A stretch of DNA of 64,000 nucleotides, from the NCBI GenBank assembly GCA_001600695.1, contig BCKQ01000003.1, forward strand, positions 992,001 to 1,056,000. Direction: 5' to 3'. The position numbers and the translations under genes are program-made. Positions 41,480 to 53,100 of the stretch are shown here, piece by piece (the stretch's first letter is position 1; each line of letters begins with the position of its first letter). The notes beneath the pieces were generated by a model. That model was not told the DNA's origin, did no database searches, and saw only the letters and a program-made list of their open reading frames with translations. This DNA comes from Ascoidea asiatica (taxonomy: Eukaryota; Ascomycota; Saccharomycetes; Ascoideales; Ascoideaceae).

Positions 41480-44400
41480 TGTTCAAGATCTACCAAGTTT
41501 TATGGTCTACAGTACTAGTATATGTTTGTGATGCACTGCGCTGTACAAATGTTTTTTGGTTGTTGTTAGGCGAGTGGTAGCTGCGCACTTTTCCGAAGAA
41601 AATAATTAAACAGCGTAGCCTAGCAGCCAAAATGTGCATGAATGTACTCACTTTTTACCAATATAGGTTTCACTCTGCTTGATAATTGTGGCATGTGGCT
41701 TATTAATTGAACTTTGGGTTCAATCAATTTACCATTACAGCATTAATTAGTTCAAATATGGGAAACATAAAACAAGCACTACTCAAGGTTGAGTGTAAGT
41801 ACTGCAACTAGCAGTCTTAAATATACTTACCCACGCTGCAAACGAAAACCTAAGCCTTCTGGGCACTTTTGAGACAATTATTTTGTTGTAACGTTACTGT
41901 AAGGTAGCATCAGAACCAAAACGGTTGGGCAAACGGTGATACGTTCATAAATTGACCCGGTTACTGTTGCAAAAGTAATTGATTGCGGGTAACCCTGCTT
42001 GGATGTACGTGAGTACAAATAACAATGCATGTCTGAGTACCTCATGCTCGTATTTGCCAATTACTTCACTGAATTTACACTAATAGGAGAAAAGTGACCG
42101 ACATAGTATGGTTATGTCACTAAAACTCAGTAGTGTATTTTAAGGTTTTTTTAACTGTTGATCAAAAGCTTACGGTACATAAGTCTATTGGCAAATTACA
42201 GAGGTGTACACAAAACCAAACATATTTAGCGAATGAGGTAATTGATTATGGTAGTGAAAGCGAATAATTCTGAATATATTACACTAATTTTTTGCTTTTA
42301 ATGTATTTGGTGTTTATTCTCTGTTTAATGCCTTAACGTTTGAAGCCTTCCAGTATACTTTTTGAAAATTGAGTAATAACTGTTGAATTTTAAAGAAACT
42401 AGAGATCTTGGATAATTGATACTACTTTTCAAGCTTAGGCGATAAAAAAATTAATTTGAAAAAAAAAAAAACATTAAAGAACCAGTTTTTTATTTTGTAA
42501 TTTGTAAGGCAAAAATCTCAAGGTTCTGTATATTTCAATAATAACAATGAAAAAAATATTCATTTATTGAATGATTTTGATGATTGAAAAATGCGAAACT
42601 GAGAAGTAAGGTATTTTGCTAATTTATAAGCAAATGTACAGAATTTACAATTGAAAAGAATTGGAATTGTGAAAAAAGTACAGAAGTACCTTAATTGGTA
42701 CAATACGTTTTTCTACCAATATTATTCAGTCAATCAGAGTCAAACTATCCTTTATCATAATTTAGAATGAGCCGCTTTTTAAACCACCTCTTCCACCATT
42801 TATTCTATAAATATTCATAATTAATTAAAAAACAATTTTTACTTAATTCAAAGAATTTGTCTGAAAGACATAATCTTTATTTTCTTTTTTTATTCGGATT
42901 CTATCGAATTTATTTTTAAAAAAAATAATAATTATAACTGCTAATACGATTAATGTTATTGATAGGAGAGTAATTTAAAGATTGATGAAACTATTAACAG
43001 TTATTACATAAGCTTATGTTAATTTTACTCCATTTCCGTTTCGGATAATATGTTGCAAAACCAAGTATATTCTTGGTTAAGTGCGAAATAATTCCTTATA
43101 GATCAATCATAAATTATATTTATGGTTCCATAATAATAAGAAAAATATATTAACAAACAGCTTTAGACAGTGGGTTACAGGATTATAACCAGTTATACAG
43201 AAAAATACCTTAGAGTACCAGTATTAATGGTGACCAATTGAACCAAAGAAAACATTTCAAAGACTCATAGGCTAAATATCTTTTGAAAGCGATTGTAAAT
43301 TTAATTATTTATCTTTTATCCAGTAATTTTTATTAGTTGCACTAAAGTGGAACTAAGCATTTTAACATACGGTAGTGTGTTTTCAATTCAAATATCTAAT
43401 ATTACTACACTTCATTTTTATTGTCTATCTTTCAAATTTGAAAAGATATGTTTTGCTAATTTTTTTTTTTACAAAGCCATACTGACCTTAAAGTCATTAA
43501 AAGTTTATCATTTTTGATCAGCTTCAAATAACAATTATTGTCAATCATATTACGCTTTTAAAAAATTCAAGGAAAGTAAATATTCAATAATTTGAGTGTT
43601 TTAGAAAATACTTTAAGTTTGGGATTAATTATCCAAAATCTTTGGAAATCAAAGATTCACATCAATTGCTTTTTTTTTCAGTAATTACATAATATTTATA
43701 CCAGTATATTGACTATTCTTATTAAAAAAAAAGCACCTAAAATGTTCTAATCATGATTAGCGATAATTGTAAATACAGTGAGGTTGTAATTCACTTATTA
43801 ATGTTAGGAATAACATTGACATTAATTAAATCAAAATTTTCAAAATGGTATCGCCGAGAGATTCTCTAACAAAAGTTTATGGTTCTTGACTATAAAAAAA
43901 GGAATACACCCTCGGCAAACTCAGTGTCTGAGTCAAGTCATGTGGTAAGCGAAAACCGGGAAACAATATCTTATTTACCAAAACGAGATCCCGAAATTAA
44001 CCCACAGAGTTTTACAGCTACCCACTTTTTTAGTGACCGGTAATTTAACAACTCGGCGATTCAATGATTTGGAGAATAATTCACAACACGTGAACAGTCT
44101 TGAAAAAAAAAACCCCGGAGTGCTTACATAAGCGATACTTTTAATTCCAATTAGAAGATTGAACCATATCAACCAGTTAAACAAAAGTTTCAGGTCACGG
44201 GACTTTTTTTTTCGCACCAAAGCAATGGAGCTCAATTCTAGTCATTTATTCATGATGATATTTTGCTTTATCATGCAGGCTTCCTTACTCTTATCTTAAT
44301 GATTACATAATCCGCAATATCCGCCAACACTGAAGGGAGTTTGATAAAGGAAAATTGCCACCACCCATCGAGAGCAATCCCAGGTTGAAGGAATGCTCTG

Positions 44401-44723
44401 TGGTGAATTTCAGAGGCGAAACATAGTAAAATCTAGCATTCAAAACCTGCCTTTTTAAGAAATTTTTATATCGCACTACTATCGACTTATCAGTGATAGA
44501 GCTGAAACTACACTATAATATGTATTTTGCGGGCTAAATTTCTTGCTTTCCTTAAAAACTCCACTATTTAATCTCTTTGAATATTTTCGATTCTTCTTTT
44601 CTCTTTTTCTTCCATTTATTTTCCTTTTCTTTCGTATCACTCAGTATTTATAAATCAATTCTTTTTAGTTCAGATAAATTTATTAATACTTTATTGATCC
44701 TTATTATTTATAATATCCTGTCC

Positions 44724-44732
44724 CAATCAATT

Positions 44733-44773
<41 letters not shown>
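44724..44773. repeat. AATC tetranucleotide repeat in the NBR1-like 5' leader
   Basis: About 11 to 12 units of AATC with a few imperfect copies at the left end, about 95-145 bases upstream of the start codon. Confidence 0.85.
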
Positions 44774-44867
44774 CTTGCCAAATAAAATTACTCTTAGTTC
44801 TTTATTATTTTAATTTATTTAAATCTATAATTAGCAAGTAATAACTTAATCATATTTTAAATCAGCC

Positions 44868-47800
44868 ATGCAACCTGTTAAGGCTGGGCCTAAAAAGCCT
44901 AAGAAATCTTCTTCTCTTGCTTCATTATCCTCATCATGGTCTACTGCTTCTTCATCTCCTCCTTCTTCATCTGCTTTTTCAGCTACTACTAATAATACTA
45001 ATGCTCCTCCTACTACCACTCATAAAATCAAATCTAATCCTTCACCATTGTTAGATTTAAAGACAGACTCTTCGGTTAAACAAAATCTGGATTTTATCAA
45101 TTGTAAATTTACTTACTATAAAACCAAGAAAGTTAATATTACCAAATACATCAATATCTCAAAATATGATCTTTCAAATAAATCTGCTATGGTAAAAATC
45201 TTATCATTGGCTTTCAATTTTCCTAAATATATTAAGGATATTTTTGATAATGAAGCCAATAATCATGATAATAATATCTCCAATGATAATGAAAATGATT
45301 TTTTAATGTTCAGAAAATCAAAAAGAACTAAAAATTTTGTCCCAATTATTTCAACTTCTGATTTCAAAAATTTAAAAGGTTTATGTGATTTTAAATCTTC
45401 TTTATATTTCATTTTCTATTTCAAAAATTCTAATAAAGATGATTTAAGTCCTTCTTTAGATTATTTTATGAAAAATATTATTTTAAAAGGTACAGATACT
45501 ACTACTTCTCCATTTGCTAATAGTTTATTCAATCAAATCCCAGATCAAGATGAATCGTTACAAGCGGTTAGGAATGCTCAAGCTGTATCAGACCCTTTCC
45601 TTTCTACAAGAGATTCTTTAAAATCCCCATATACCTCTCTTTTAGATCAAATCAAGACTCAAAACCCAATCAAAAATCCTATTTATCAAAGCCACTATTC
45701 ATCAATTATCAACCCCGAAGTAAAATCTCAAACTTTTAGTAATGAATCACCTAAAGCATGTGTTTTATCTGATGGTTCAATTAATAAAATTGTTGCTGAA
45801 TTATTAAAATCTGACTACTTTCAAAATCTTAACAGTAAAATTAACTCTATGGAAACTTTATTAAAAGTTCAAGATCAAAGATTAGAAAGATTAGATGAAT
45901 CAGAAAGATTAAATAAATTAGAAAGATTAGATGAATTAGATGAATTAGAAAGATTAGATAAATTAGAAAAGACCAAAAACTTAGAAAATGCAGAAGATGA
46001 AGAAAATACATTTAATAATCATGCTGAAACTTCCTTCAATTCTTATAATAAAAATTCATCTCAAAAGTTATGTAACTTGAATACAAATGTTGATATTGTT
46101 CATTATGATATAGTTTGTGATTCATGTTATCCCCCATACAAACGAAACAATGATTCTCAGTTTATCAAAGGTATTCGTTATAAATGTATTGATTGTTTTA
46201 ATTTAGATATTTGCTCAAAATGTATTGATAATCCTTTTGAAAATAATTATGCTAATAACTCTCATACTTCAAAACATAATATGATTATCTTTGATAATAA
46301 AGTATCAAATGCTCATTATTTTGTTTCAAAAGGTTTAGATTTCATTTATTATGTTCAAAAATTTAGTAATCAAATTTGTACTTCATGTTTTAATGAAATC
46401 GATTCAGTTGGTTATAAAAGTTTAGCTTCTAACGATCAAAACAATTTATGTCACAATTGTTATACTGATCAATTTCCTGATTTACCTTTTCCTATTTTAA
46501 GATATAATTTTATAAATAAATTTATCAATCCTTCAATTGTTAAAGATTTAAGACACAATAAAATCACAAAACCTTCATTAAATCAAAAATTCAGAAAGCC
46601 AAAATGTACAAGATCTCCATTTCCTTTAGTATTAGATGAATTAAAAATGTTCAAAGAGTCAATTGATTCAAAAAATTCAAAAGCTGATTCAGACTTAAAT
46701 AATTCCAAAAACTCAAAATTTTCCCTTCAAGAAAAGAACTTACTTGTCCCAATTCCTTTCGTTCCAATTGATATCTATTCAAGGCCTAAAACTAATCATT
46801 ACTGCGATAATTGTCATTTGGATATTATTTCTTCACGTTATCGTTGTACAGATTGTGAAGATCTTGATTTATGTCAAACATGTTATTTTAAGTTCATCGA
46901 AAATGAAACTAGTTGTGGAAACTTATTATCCACTGATCATAAAAAATCTCATTCAATGGAACTTTTAGGCAATAATATTCAAAAACCTAATACTTTATTT
47001 GAACTAAAAACATTTTCTTGTGATAATTGTAATTCAGTTATTTCTAATGAACGTTATCATTGTGGTAGTTGCTATGATTTTGATTTATGTCGTGATTGTA
47101 ATTGGACCTTCATGAGAGATGCGTTGAAATGTAAGACCTTATTGCAAAGTTCTAATCATAAACAATCTCATAATTTTACTGTTTATTATAATGATAAATT
47201 ATCATCAGTCTCAGGTTCAAATAAGTCAGACAATTCATTTATTAATTCTTCTGCTAAATCGCCTTCAGTTGAAAAGGTAACTTCCAATGGACAAGGTAAA
47301 TTTGAATCTAAACTTGAAGAATTGTTAGGGAAAGTCATTAGTCATTATTCTAAATCTTTAAATCCTGATGAAGACACTGAAATGATCAATGATGATACCA
47401 CAAGGACTGATTCTGGAAAGGTTAATTCAAAGAATAATTCTATAGTTGTTGATATTGATTCCACAGAGCTCAATGAATTAATTTTTAGTAAATTCAATAG
47501 TGTTTCCAATTCAATCAAAGCACTTGAAGAAAATGTTTCAGATATGAAAAAAATGCTCAGCTCTCATGAATTAGATACAAAATCATTAGCTGAAACTATG
47601 GAATTCACTATGGATCCAAGATTACGTATTTTATCTGAAGAAAATGATGATATACTCCTCAATTTTGACTATTTATTAGAGAAGGTTAGTGGAGTTATTA
47701 AAGAATCACAATCCGATCTAGAAGAAAAAGTTGAAGATTTGAAAAAGCAAATCAATAGTAAAATTAGTTATGATGAATTTGAGGCTATGAAAATTAAAGC

Positions 47801-48659
47801 ATCTAAGTATGATGAATTGGCCAAAAAATTGGAAGAAAATAAAAATTCTTTAGATGAGAGTATTATGTTCAATTACATGTCACCTTTCAAAGTTCCACAT
47901 TTGGATGCATCTGTTGCAACTGTTGATATTGAAGGTGGAGAGAAAGAGAAAACAGCAACCAGTACATCTTCACTTACCTTTAGCTTACCATGCTCTTTCC
48001 CACCTTCTGATAGTTCTGCTCAACCAGTTTCCAAATCGGTTTCATCCACAGTGATTTTACCAACCTTACCCAAAGAATCTATTGCATTTTTAGATGCTAG
48101 CTCAACCTTCAAAAATGCCAAGGAAACAGCTTCGAATTTGGTTACAAATGAGGCATCTTCAGTAAAACCCAGAAAGGTGAATGAAAATGAGCATTACAAT
48201 AATGATGCCGATGATGAAAATGACGGAAATGATTCTAAGGAAGATATTGAAAACGATGAAGATAATGAGGAAAATGAAGAAGAATACTTTGATAATTTCA
48301 AATCTATCATTCTTCAATCTGAAGACAACAAATTAAAAAAATCTGAAGATTTAAATTCAAATTCTTTTGTTACGTCTACTGCTGATGAAAGGGTTGTTAC
48401 CGAAAATCTTGCTAATATGGACTCTCAAATCTCGTTGGGTAAAAGCATTCTGTCTGAAAATAAAAATGAGTCAGTCATTTCAAATTCAATTGAAGCTGCT
48501 GGCGAAAAAGATGTAGATTCTTCTCGTTCTACTGAAAAGTTTGAGCCTTTTAATATGGATTCTGTCAAAAAGGCTAATACAGCTGAATTATTGGATGAAA
48601 ATGATTTTAATTCTGATTATGAAATCTTATCAGTAACCGAATCAGGAGACGAATTTTAA
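44868..48659 (+). CDS. NBR1: NBR1-like selective autophagy receptor with PB1-like and ZZ domains
   Basis: NBR1-type receptors tether cargo to Atg8 on the forming autophagosome; Atg19 of S. cerevisiae is a shrunken relative. 1263 residues. About 74-190 looks like a PB1 domain (KFTYYKTKKVNI, later RTKNFVPIISTSDFKNL). A Leu/Arg/Glu/Asp zipper-like repeat (LERLDELDELERLDKLEK) spans about 338-367. ZZ-type fingers follow: about 416-475 (CDSC, CIDC, CSKC), a partial Cys cluster 503-535, 645-705 (CDNC, CTDC, CQTC) and 717-775 (CDNC, CGSC, CRDC). A coiled coil lies at about 890-1000. The acidic C-terminus ends DYEILSVTESGDEF, where Y1251-x-x-L1254 fits an Atg8-interacting motif. I could not see the FW domain of classical NBR1. 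Confidence 0.72.
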   Translation: MQPVKAGPKKPKKSSSLASLSSSWSTASSSPPSSSAFSATTNNTNAPPTTTHKIKSNPSPLLDLKTDSSVKQNLDFINCKFTYYKTKKVNITKYINISKYDLSNKSAMVKILSLAFNFPKYIKDIFDNEANNHDNNISNDNENDFLMFRKSKRTKNFVPIISTSDFKNLKGLCDFKSSLYFIFYFKNSNKDDLSPSLDYFMKNIILKGTDTTTSPFANSLFNQIPDQDESLQAVRNAQAVSDPFLSTRDSLKSPYTSLLDQIKTQNPIKNPIYQSHYSSIINPEVKSQTFSNESPKACVLSDGSINKIVAELLKSDYFQNLNSKINSMETLLKVQDQRLERLDESERLNKLERLDELDELERLDKLEKTKNLENAEDEENTFNNHAETSFNSYNKNSSQKLCNLNTNVDIVHYDIVCDSCYPPYKRNNDSQFIKGIRYKCIDCFNLDICSKCIDNPFENNYANNSHTSKHNMIIFDNKVSNAHYFVSKGLDFIYYVQKFSNQICTSCFNEIDSVGYKSLASNDQNNLCHNCYTDQFPDLPFPILRYNFINKFINPSIVKDLRHNKITKPSLNQKFRKPKCTRSPFPLVLDELKMFKESIDSKNSKADSDLNNSKNSKFSLQEKNLLVPIPFVPIDIYSRPKTNHYCDNCHLDIISSRYRCTDCEDLDLCQTCYFKFIENETSCGNLLSTDHKKSHSMELLGNNIQKPNTLFELKTFSCDNCNSVISNERYHCGSCYDFDLCRDCNWTFMRDALKCKTLLQSSNHKQSHNFTVYYNDKLSSVSGSNKSDNSFINSSAKSPSVEKVTSNGQGKFESKLEELLGKVISHYSKSLNPDEDTEMINDDTTRTDSGKVNSKNNSIVVDIDSTELNELIFSKFNSVSNSIKALEENVSDMKKMLSSHELDTKSLAETMEFTMDPRLRILSEENDDILLNFDYLLEKVSGVIKESQSDLEEKVEDLKKQINSKISYDEFEAMKIKASKYDELAKKLEENKNSLDESIMFNYMSPFKVPHLDASVATVDIEGGEKEKTATSTSSLTFSLPCSFPPSDSSAQPVSKSVSSTVILPTLPKESIAFLDASSTFKNAKETASNLVTNEASSVKPRKVNENEHYNNDADDENDGNDSKEDIENDEDNEENEEEYFDNFKSIILQSEDNKLKKSEDLNSNSFVTSTADERVVTENLANMDSQISLGKSILSENKNESVISNSIEAAGEKDVDSSRSTEKFEPFNMDSVKKANTAELLDENDFNSDYEILSVTESGDEF

Positions 48660-49383
48660 ATCAAAAAATTTTCATTTCTTCTCTTTTCTAAATTAAGAAC
48701 AATCAATTTTTTATATTCTTATCAAAAAAACAAACTTTTTTTTTTTTACTTCTTTTCAAATTAAACAATGTGTCTATCTGTTTTTGTCTTATTTATGTGA
48801 TTATTTTTTAGTGGTTTTATTTTTATTATATCTGGTGTCTTGCAATGAAATTGCGTATATATATTTGATTGTATATACTTTTTTTTTATATAACTATGAA
48901 TTTTATTATGATAATATATGGAACTTTTCTCTATAACCTTCAATTTTCCAGTTTTTTGTAGTGTTAAGTTTCTCAGTTTATATCCTAGGACAATGATGTC
49001 CTTAAATACTAGTTGCACGACACCAAAATTTTTCTAGGTAAACGTGATCTCGGCTCTGGCATGTTGAAAGAAGTCATAAAGAATACTGTAACATTAGTAA
49101 CGTTGGCTACCATATTATTAAACGTTAGCGTTTATCGTTTATAGAATGGAGGAAATGAATCTCTTTGGAATTTACTTGCCAACAAAAATATATTTATTTC
49201 TCTAGGTATGAGAAATTAAAGAATTGAATTGTAACTTATGATATCAATATTAACAAATAGTAGATAATTTCTCGTTTAGCCATTGTTGAAGAAAGAGGTC
49301 TTTTATGCGAAATTGGCCATCAATTAAGTTATTAGCTTAACATAAAATTGAATACATAATTTATTTTGATATGATAATCAAAC
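48660..49383. other. Intergenic between NBR1-like gene and VPS41
   Basis: 0.7 kb. AT-rich 3' region, then a short GC-richer part (49020-49150) with AGTAACGTTGG and AAACGTTAGCGTTT words. The minus-strand frame at 48761-49018 (85 codons) has no family features. Confidence 0.55.
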
Positions 49384-52300
49384 ATGAAACCCTTGCAGAT
49401 AGATGGTACTGAACCAAAGCTTTTAAATCATAAATCAAGTATTGATGACAACAAATCTGTAACTACAACTATAGCATCAGAATCAGAACAACAAGATTTA
49501 GAAAGTGAAAAGGACAAAAGTAGTATGAACATAAAAGACAATCAGTTAAATGCAAACTTTTTGAATCAAAATGATCACAATTCATTTGAAAAAGATAGTC
49601 AAACAATAATAAATCAGACCAAATCAGATTCACTAATGAAAGTGATAAAGTCTAATAAAATTCAAGAACCAGTAACAGATGAACTTTCAAAACCTGATTC
49701 TTCGAAAGGGACAACAGATGAGGACAAAGACTTAGATAAAGGTAAAGCTGCAAACCCTTCAACAACCAATTGTGATAAAGATTTAAAGCAAAACAACGGT
49801 TCAATAAGTCTTACTGAGAATAAAAATAATTCTAATGAGCTTGATAATGAGCTTATTGATCAAAAATCTATTGGGAAAAGCTCAGATGGAAGATTGGCTT
49901 CGTCATCATCAGAAGGACAATCTGAGTATGCTTATGAAGACTCTTATAATTATGAAGAAGATGAGGAAATAGAGGAGCCACCAAAATTAAAATATTCCAG
50001 ATTAACTGGATTGCCTCCTGCATTTTTTGTCAAGGATCCTGTTTCAACATGTTTATTTCATGAATCTATATTTGCATTTGCTACGCATTCTGGTGTTTTA
50101 CACTTAGCTAATCCTGATTTCACACCAATAAGGACAGTGCGAATTCACAAAGCATCTATTTTATCAATTCATACTGATGGTCTTTTTATTGCAACAGCTT
50201 CAATGGATGGTACTGTTGTTATTGGTTCAATAAAAGAACCCACGGATATTACAAGATTTGATTTCAAAAGACCTGTACATTCAGTTGTAATTGATAAAAA
50301 CTATAAACTGTCAAGAATATTTATTTCAGGTGGAACTGCTGGAAAAGTAATTTTATCTCATAGAAATTGGTTAGGGTCCAGAATTGACACTGTAATAGAC
50401 GAAGGAAATGGTCCAATAGTTGCTATTGAAAGAATTGATGAAATTGTTTTATGGATGAATGATAATGGTATTTCGATATTTAATGTACCTACAAGAACTA
50501 TTATTTTAACAATACCGAGACCAGAGAATTCTCCAAGGGCAGATCTTTATTGGCCCAGGTGTAATTTCACAGAAACAAATCGATTAATAATTGGTTGGGC
50601 TGATCATATATGGTCAGTAAAAGTAACAATAATAAAATCTGTTGAGCCTAATAGGTCAATACTTACATCGGCAGCCTCTTCCTTTAGAGCGCCACCAACT
50701 GAAAGAAAAGCGGAAATCGAAAGTGTCTTTCAAATTGATTGTTTAGTAGCTGGTCTTGCATCTTTTAAGGATGATTTATTGATGATTTTAACATATTTAC
50801 CACCTGAAAAAGGACCAAAAGGAATTAAAGCATTTCCACCAGAAATACGATTGATTTCTGCTTCAACAGGTGAAGAAGCTGCTGCTGATGAAGTGACAGT
50901 GAAAGGATTTGAAGCATTAGGTTTAAATGATTATCATTTAGGACAATATATTGGTTTAAATTCCACAAAATATTTTTTGATAAGTGCCAGAGATGGTGTT
51001 GTTGCGGAAGAGTTTAATTTAAATGATAGATATAATTGGTTTTTAGAGAGAGAAGATTATTATGAAGCATGGTTAATGAGTGAACATTTAGTAAATGCTC
51101 AAAAGAGATCAGAAATTGGTTTAAAAGAAGTAGATAAATTGATTTTAGATGATAAATGGGAAGTTGCTTCAAAAATTTTAAAAAAAGTTTTATTTATAGG
51201 GTTTTTACCTCCAGATGATTCAGAAGTTGAATTAACAGAATTTCAAAAATTTATTTTAAAAAAATGGGAAGAATATACTTGGAAATTTATTCAAAATGAT
51301 AAATTAGAAATAATTTCAAATAAAATACCGTTTGAAAATTTAAAATTCAAGTTAAATCGTAAAATTTATGAAACAATTTTAGCATATTTTTTAGAAAATG
51401 ATCGAGATGAATATTTAAAATTAAGTTCAAAATGGAATACATCATTATATGATATAAAACATATAGCAACATTATTAGAAGAAAAAATTAAATACGGTAG
51501 TTTTAATAATAAAGAAGAAGAAGATAAAGAATATGAAGATGGAGATTTAAATTTAAGAGAAATATTATCAAGTTTATATATTGAAATGCAAGAAATTGAA
51601 TTAGCTATTCCACATTTGTTAATTTTAAAAGATAAGAATTTATTATATTTAATTGCAAAAAATCATTTATTAAGTGAATTTATTAATGATATACCACAAA
51701 TATTATTAAATGAATTAAGTGAAGAGGAAATTGAAGAAGCACCAATTGATTATTTAAAAGATAAATTAAAAAATTTAATTGATATTTTAATAAATAATAG
51801 AAGAGAATTAAAACCAGAGAAAATAATTGAAGTTTTTAAAAAAAATGAAAAAATTAAAAGTGGATATTTTTTATATTTAGAGAAATTATTTAAAATTGAA
51901 GATTGTAAAAAATTTGAAAATGAAATGATTGAATTATTATCAATATATTGCGCTAGTTCAGAAGAGAATATTAAGAGAAAAAAAAGCAAAGCTAATATAA
52001 GAAATGATAATGATAATGACAAGAAAAAGAAGAATAATAAACATACGAATAATAAGAATGAAAACCTTGAGAATGATAATGAAGATTTTAATAATAATGA
52101 TAATAATAGTGAAGATAGTAATAATATAGGAAATAATGGAGGAAATGGTATTGGAAATGGTATTGGAAATGGAGAATTATTAAAATTTTTAAAAAATCGA
52201 AATAATTATAATATTGAAAAAGCTATAAAAATTTGTGAAAATGGAGAATTTATTGATGAATTAGTTTATTTATTATCAAAAGTTGGACAAAACAAAAAAG

Positions 52301-53100
52301 CATTGATGATAATAATTGAAAAGAAAAAAAATGTAAAAGATGCAATATTTTTCACGAAATATGAAAAAGATAAAGAATTATGGGATTATTTATTAGATTA
52401 TTCAATGGATAAACCAATTTATATTAGAACAATAATTGAATTAGCTGGAAATATTATTGATCCAATTAATTTAATTAAAAAAATTCCAGAAGGAGTTAAA
52501 ATTGAAGGATTAAATGAAACATTATATAATATTACATTAAATAATGAAATTAATTTAATTTTAAATTATAAAATTCTAAAAATTGTTGAACATGAAAGTG
52601 AGAAAATTGGTAAAAATTTTGAATATTTAAAAAATAGAGGATATGGAATTTGTATTGAAGATAATAGAGAACTAATTGATAAATTTGATACATTAATCAA
52701 ACCAATTAAAAGTTTCAAAACTCAATTTAATTCAAATGATAATTCAAATGATAATGATAATAATAGTCATATGGATGATAATTATGATAAAGAAAATGGT
52801 AATAGAGATAAAGGAAATATGGATAAAAATAATAATGATAAAGATTTAATTAAAAAAGAAGAAGGAACTGGAAATATTGGAGGATTATCAATAGTTAGTA
52901 AAATTGAAGAAGATATTAATGATGAAGATTATTTACATGAAATTTATAATAATGGTGGAGAATTAATTACAGAAAGTGATTTATTAGGAGAAAATGAAAT
53001 TTGGAAAGGTTTTACAAAAGGTTTAGCAGAAAAATTAACTCATTTAGCATATATTAAAGAAAAATTAAGAATCAAAAATCTTACAAAGCTTGGAAAATAA
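49384..53100 (+). CDS. VPS41: HOPS complex subunit Vps41
   Basis: Vps41 is the HOPS subunit that binds Ypt7 and the AP-3 coat and tethers vesicles to the vacuole. 1238 residues. An acidic, Ser/Asn/Asp-rich N-terminus (1-195) is followed by the WD40-like propeller from about 200: KYSRLTGLPPAFFVKDPVS, CLFHESIFAFATHSGVLHL, HKASILSIHTDGLFIATASM. A clathrin-heavy-chain-like alpha solenoid runs from about 555 to 1120. A Lys/Asn-rich insert breaks it at about 860-935, and a second disordered insert lies at about 1115-1180. The C-terminus ends EKLTHLAYIKEKLRIKN with no Cys/His cluster, so a RING-H2 tail of the animal type is absent. The family call rests on the propeller blocks. Confidence 0.93.
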   Translation: MKPLQIDGTEPKLLNHKSSIDDNKSVTTTIASESEQQDLESEKDKSSMNIKDNQLNANFLNQNDHNSFEKDSQTIINQTKSDSLMKVIKSNKIQEPVTDELSKPDSSKGTTDEDKDLDKGKAANPSTTNCDKDLKQNNGSISLTENKNNSNELDNELIDQKSIGKSSDGRLASSSSEGQSEYAYEDSYNYEEDEEIEEPPKLKYSRLTGLPPAFFVKDPVSTCLFHESIFAFATHSGVLHLANPDFTPIRTVRIHKASILSIHTDGLFIATASMDGTVVIGSIKEPTDITRFDFKRPVHSVVIDKNYKLSRIFISGGTAGKVILSHRNWLGSRIDTVIDEGNGPIVAIERIDEIVLWMNDNGISIFNVPTRTIILTIPRPENSPRADLYWPRCNFTETNRLIIGWADHIWSVKVTIIKSVEPNRSILTSAASSFRAPPTERKAEIESVFQIDCLVAGLASFKDDLLMILTYLPPEKGPKGIKAFPPEIRLISASTGEEAAADEVTVKGFEALGLNDYHLGQYIGLNSTKYFLISARDGVVAEEFNLNDRYNWFLEREDYYEAWLMSEHLVNAQKRSEIGLKEVDKLILDDKWEVASKILKKVLFIGFLPPDDSEVELTEFQKFILKKWEEYTWKFIQNDKLEIISNKIPFENLKFKLNRKIYETILAYFLENDRDEYLKLSSKWNTSLYDIKHIATLLEEKIKYGSFNNKEEEDKEYEDGDLNLREILSSLYIEMQEIELAIPHLLILKDKNLLYLIAKNHLLSEFINDIPQILLNELSEEEIEEAPIDYLKDKLKNLIDILINNRRELKPEKIIEVFKKNEKIKSGYFLYLEKLFKIEDCKKFENEMIELLSIYCASSEENIKRKKSKANIRNDNDNDKKKKNNKHTNNKNENLENDNEDFNNNDNNSEDSNNIGNNGGNGIGNGIGNGELLKFLKNRNNYNIEKAIKICENGEFIDELVYLLSKVGQNKKALMIIIEKKKNVKDAIFFTKYEKDKELWDYLLDYSMDKPIYIRTIIELAGNIIDPINLIKKIPEGVKIEGLNETLYNITLNNEINLILNYKILKIVEHESEKIGKNFEYLKNRGYGICIEDNRELIDKFDTLIKPIKSFKTQFNSNDNSNDNDNNSHMDDNYDKENGNRDKGNMDKNNNDKDLIKKEEGTGNIGGLSIVSKIEEDINDEDYLHEIYNNGGELITESDLLGENEIWKGFTKGLAEKLTHLAYIKEKLRIKNLTKLGK

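Larger units (their letters stand above)
40095..44867. other. 4.8 kb non-coding interval between divergent Myb-like and NBR1-like genes
   Basis: The longest gene-free stretch. 40100-41200 is extremely AT-rich. 41400-42120 and 43840-44560 are GC-richer islands, the first with a 23-base palindrome and CCAAT boxes and a CGGGTAACC (Reb1-like) at about 41990. 42450-43840 is AT-rich again. Open frames are all under 90 codons and unconvincing. It could be two long promoters, a non-coding RNA locus, a replication origin or a centromere; sequence alone does not decide. Confidence 0.55.

Noticed and set aside
41821-41870. ATACTTACCC resembling the 5' end of U1 snRNA
   Set aside because: Only the first nine bases fit; the downstream stem-loop and Sm site could not be found.
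40095-44867. Point centromere of Saccharomyces type
   Set aside because: No CDEI-CDEII-CDEIII arrangement (CACGTG-type box, about 80 bases AT-rich, TTCCGAA box) was found; other centromere types remain possible.
48761-49018. 85-codon minus-strand frame between the NBR1-like gene and VPS41
   Set aside because: Lies in the 3' region, Lys/Ile-rich without domain features.
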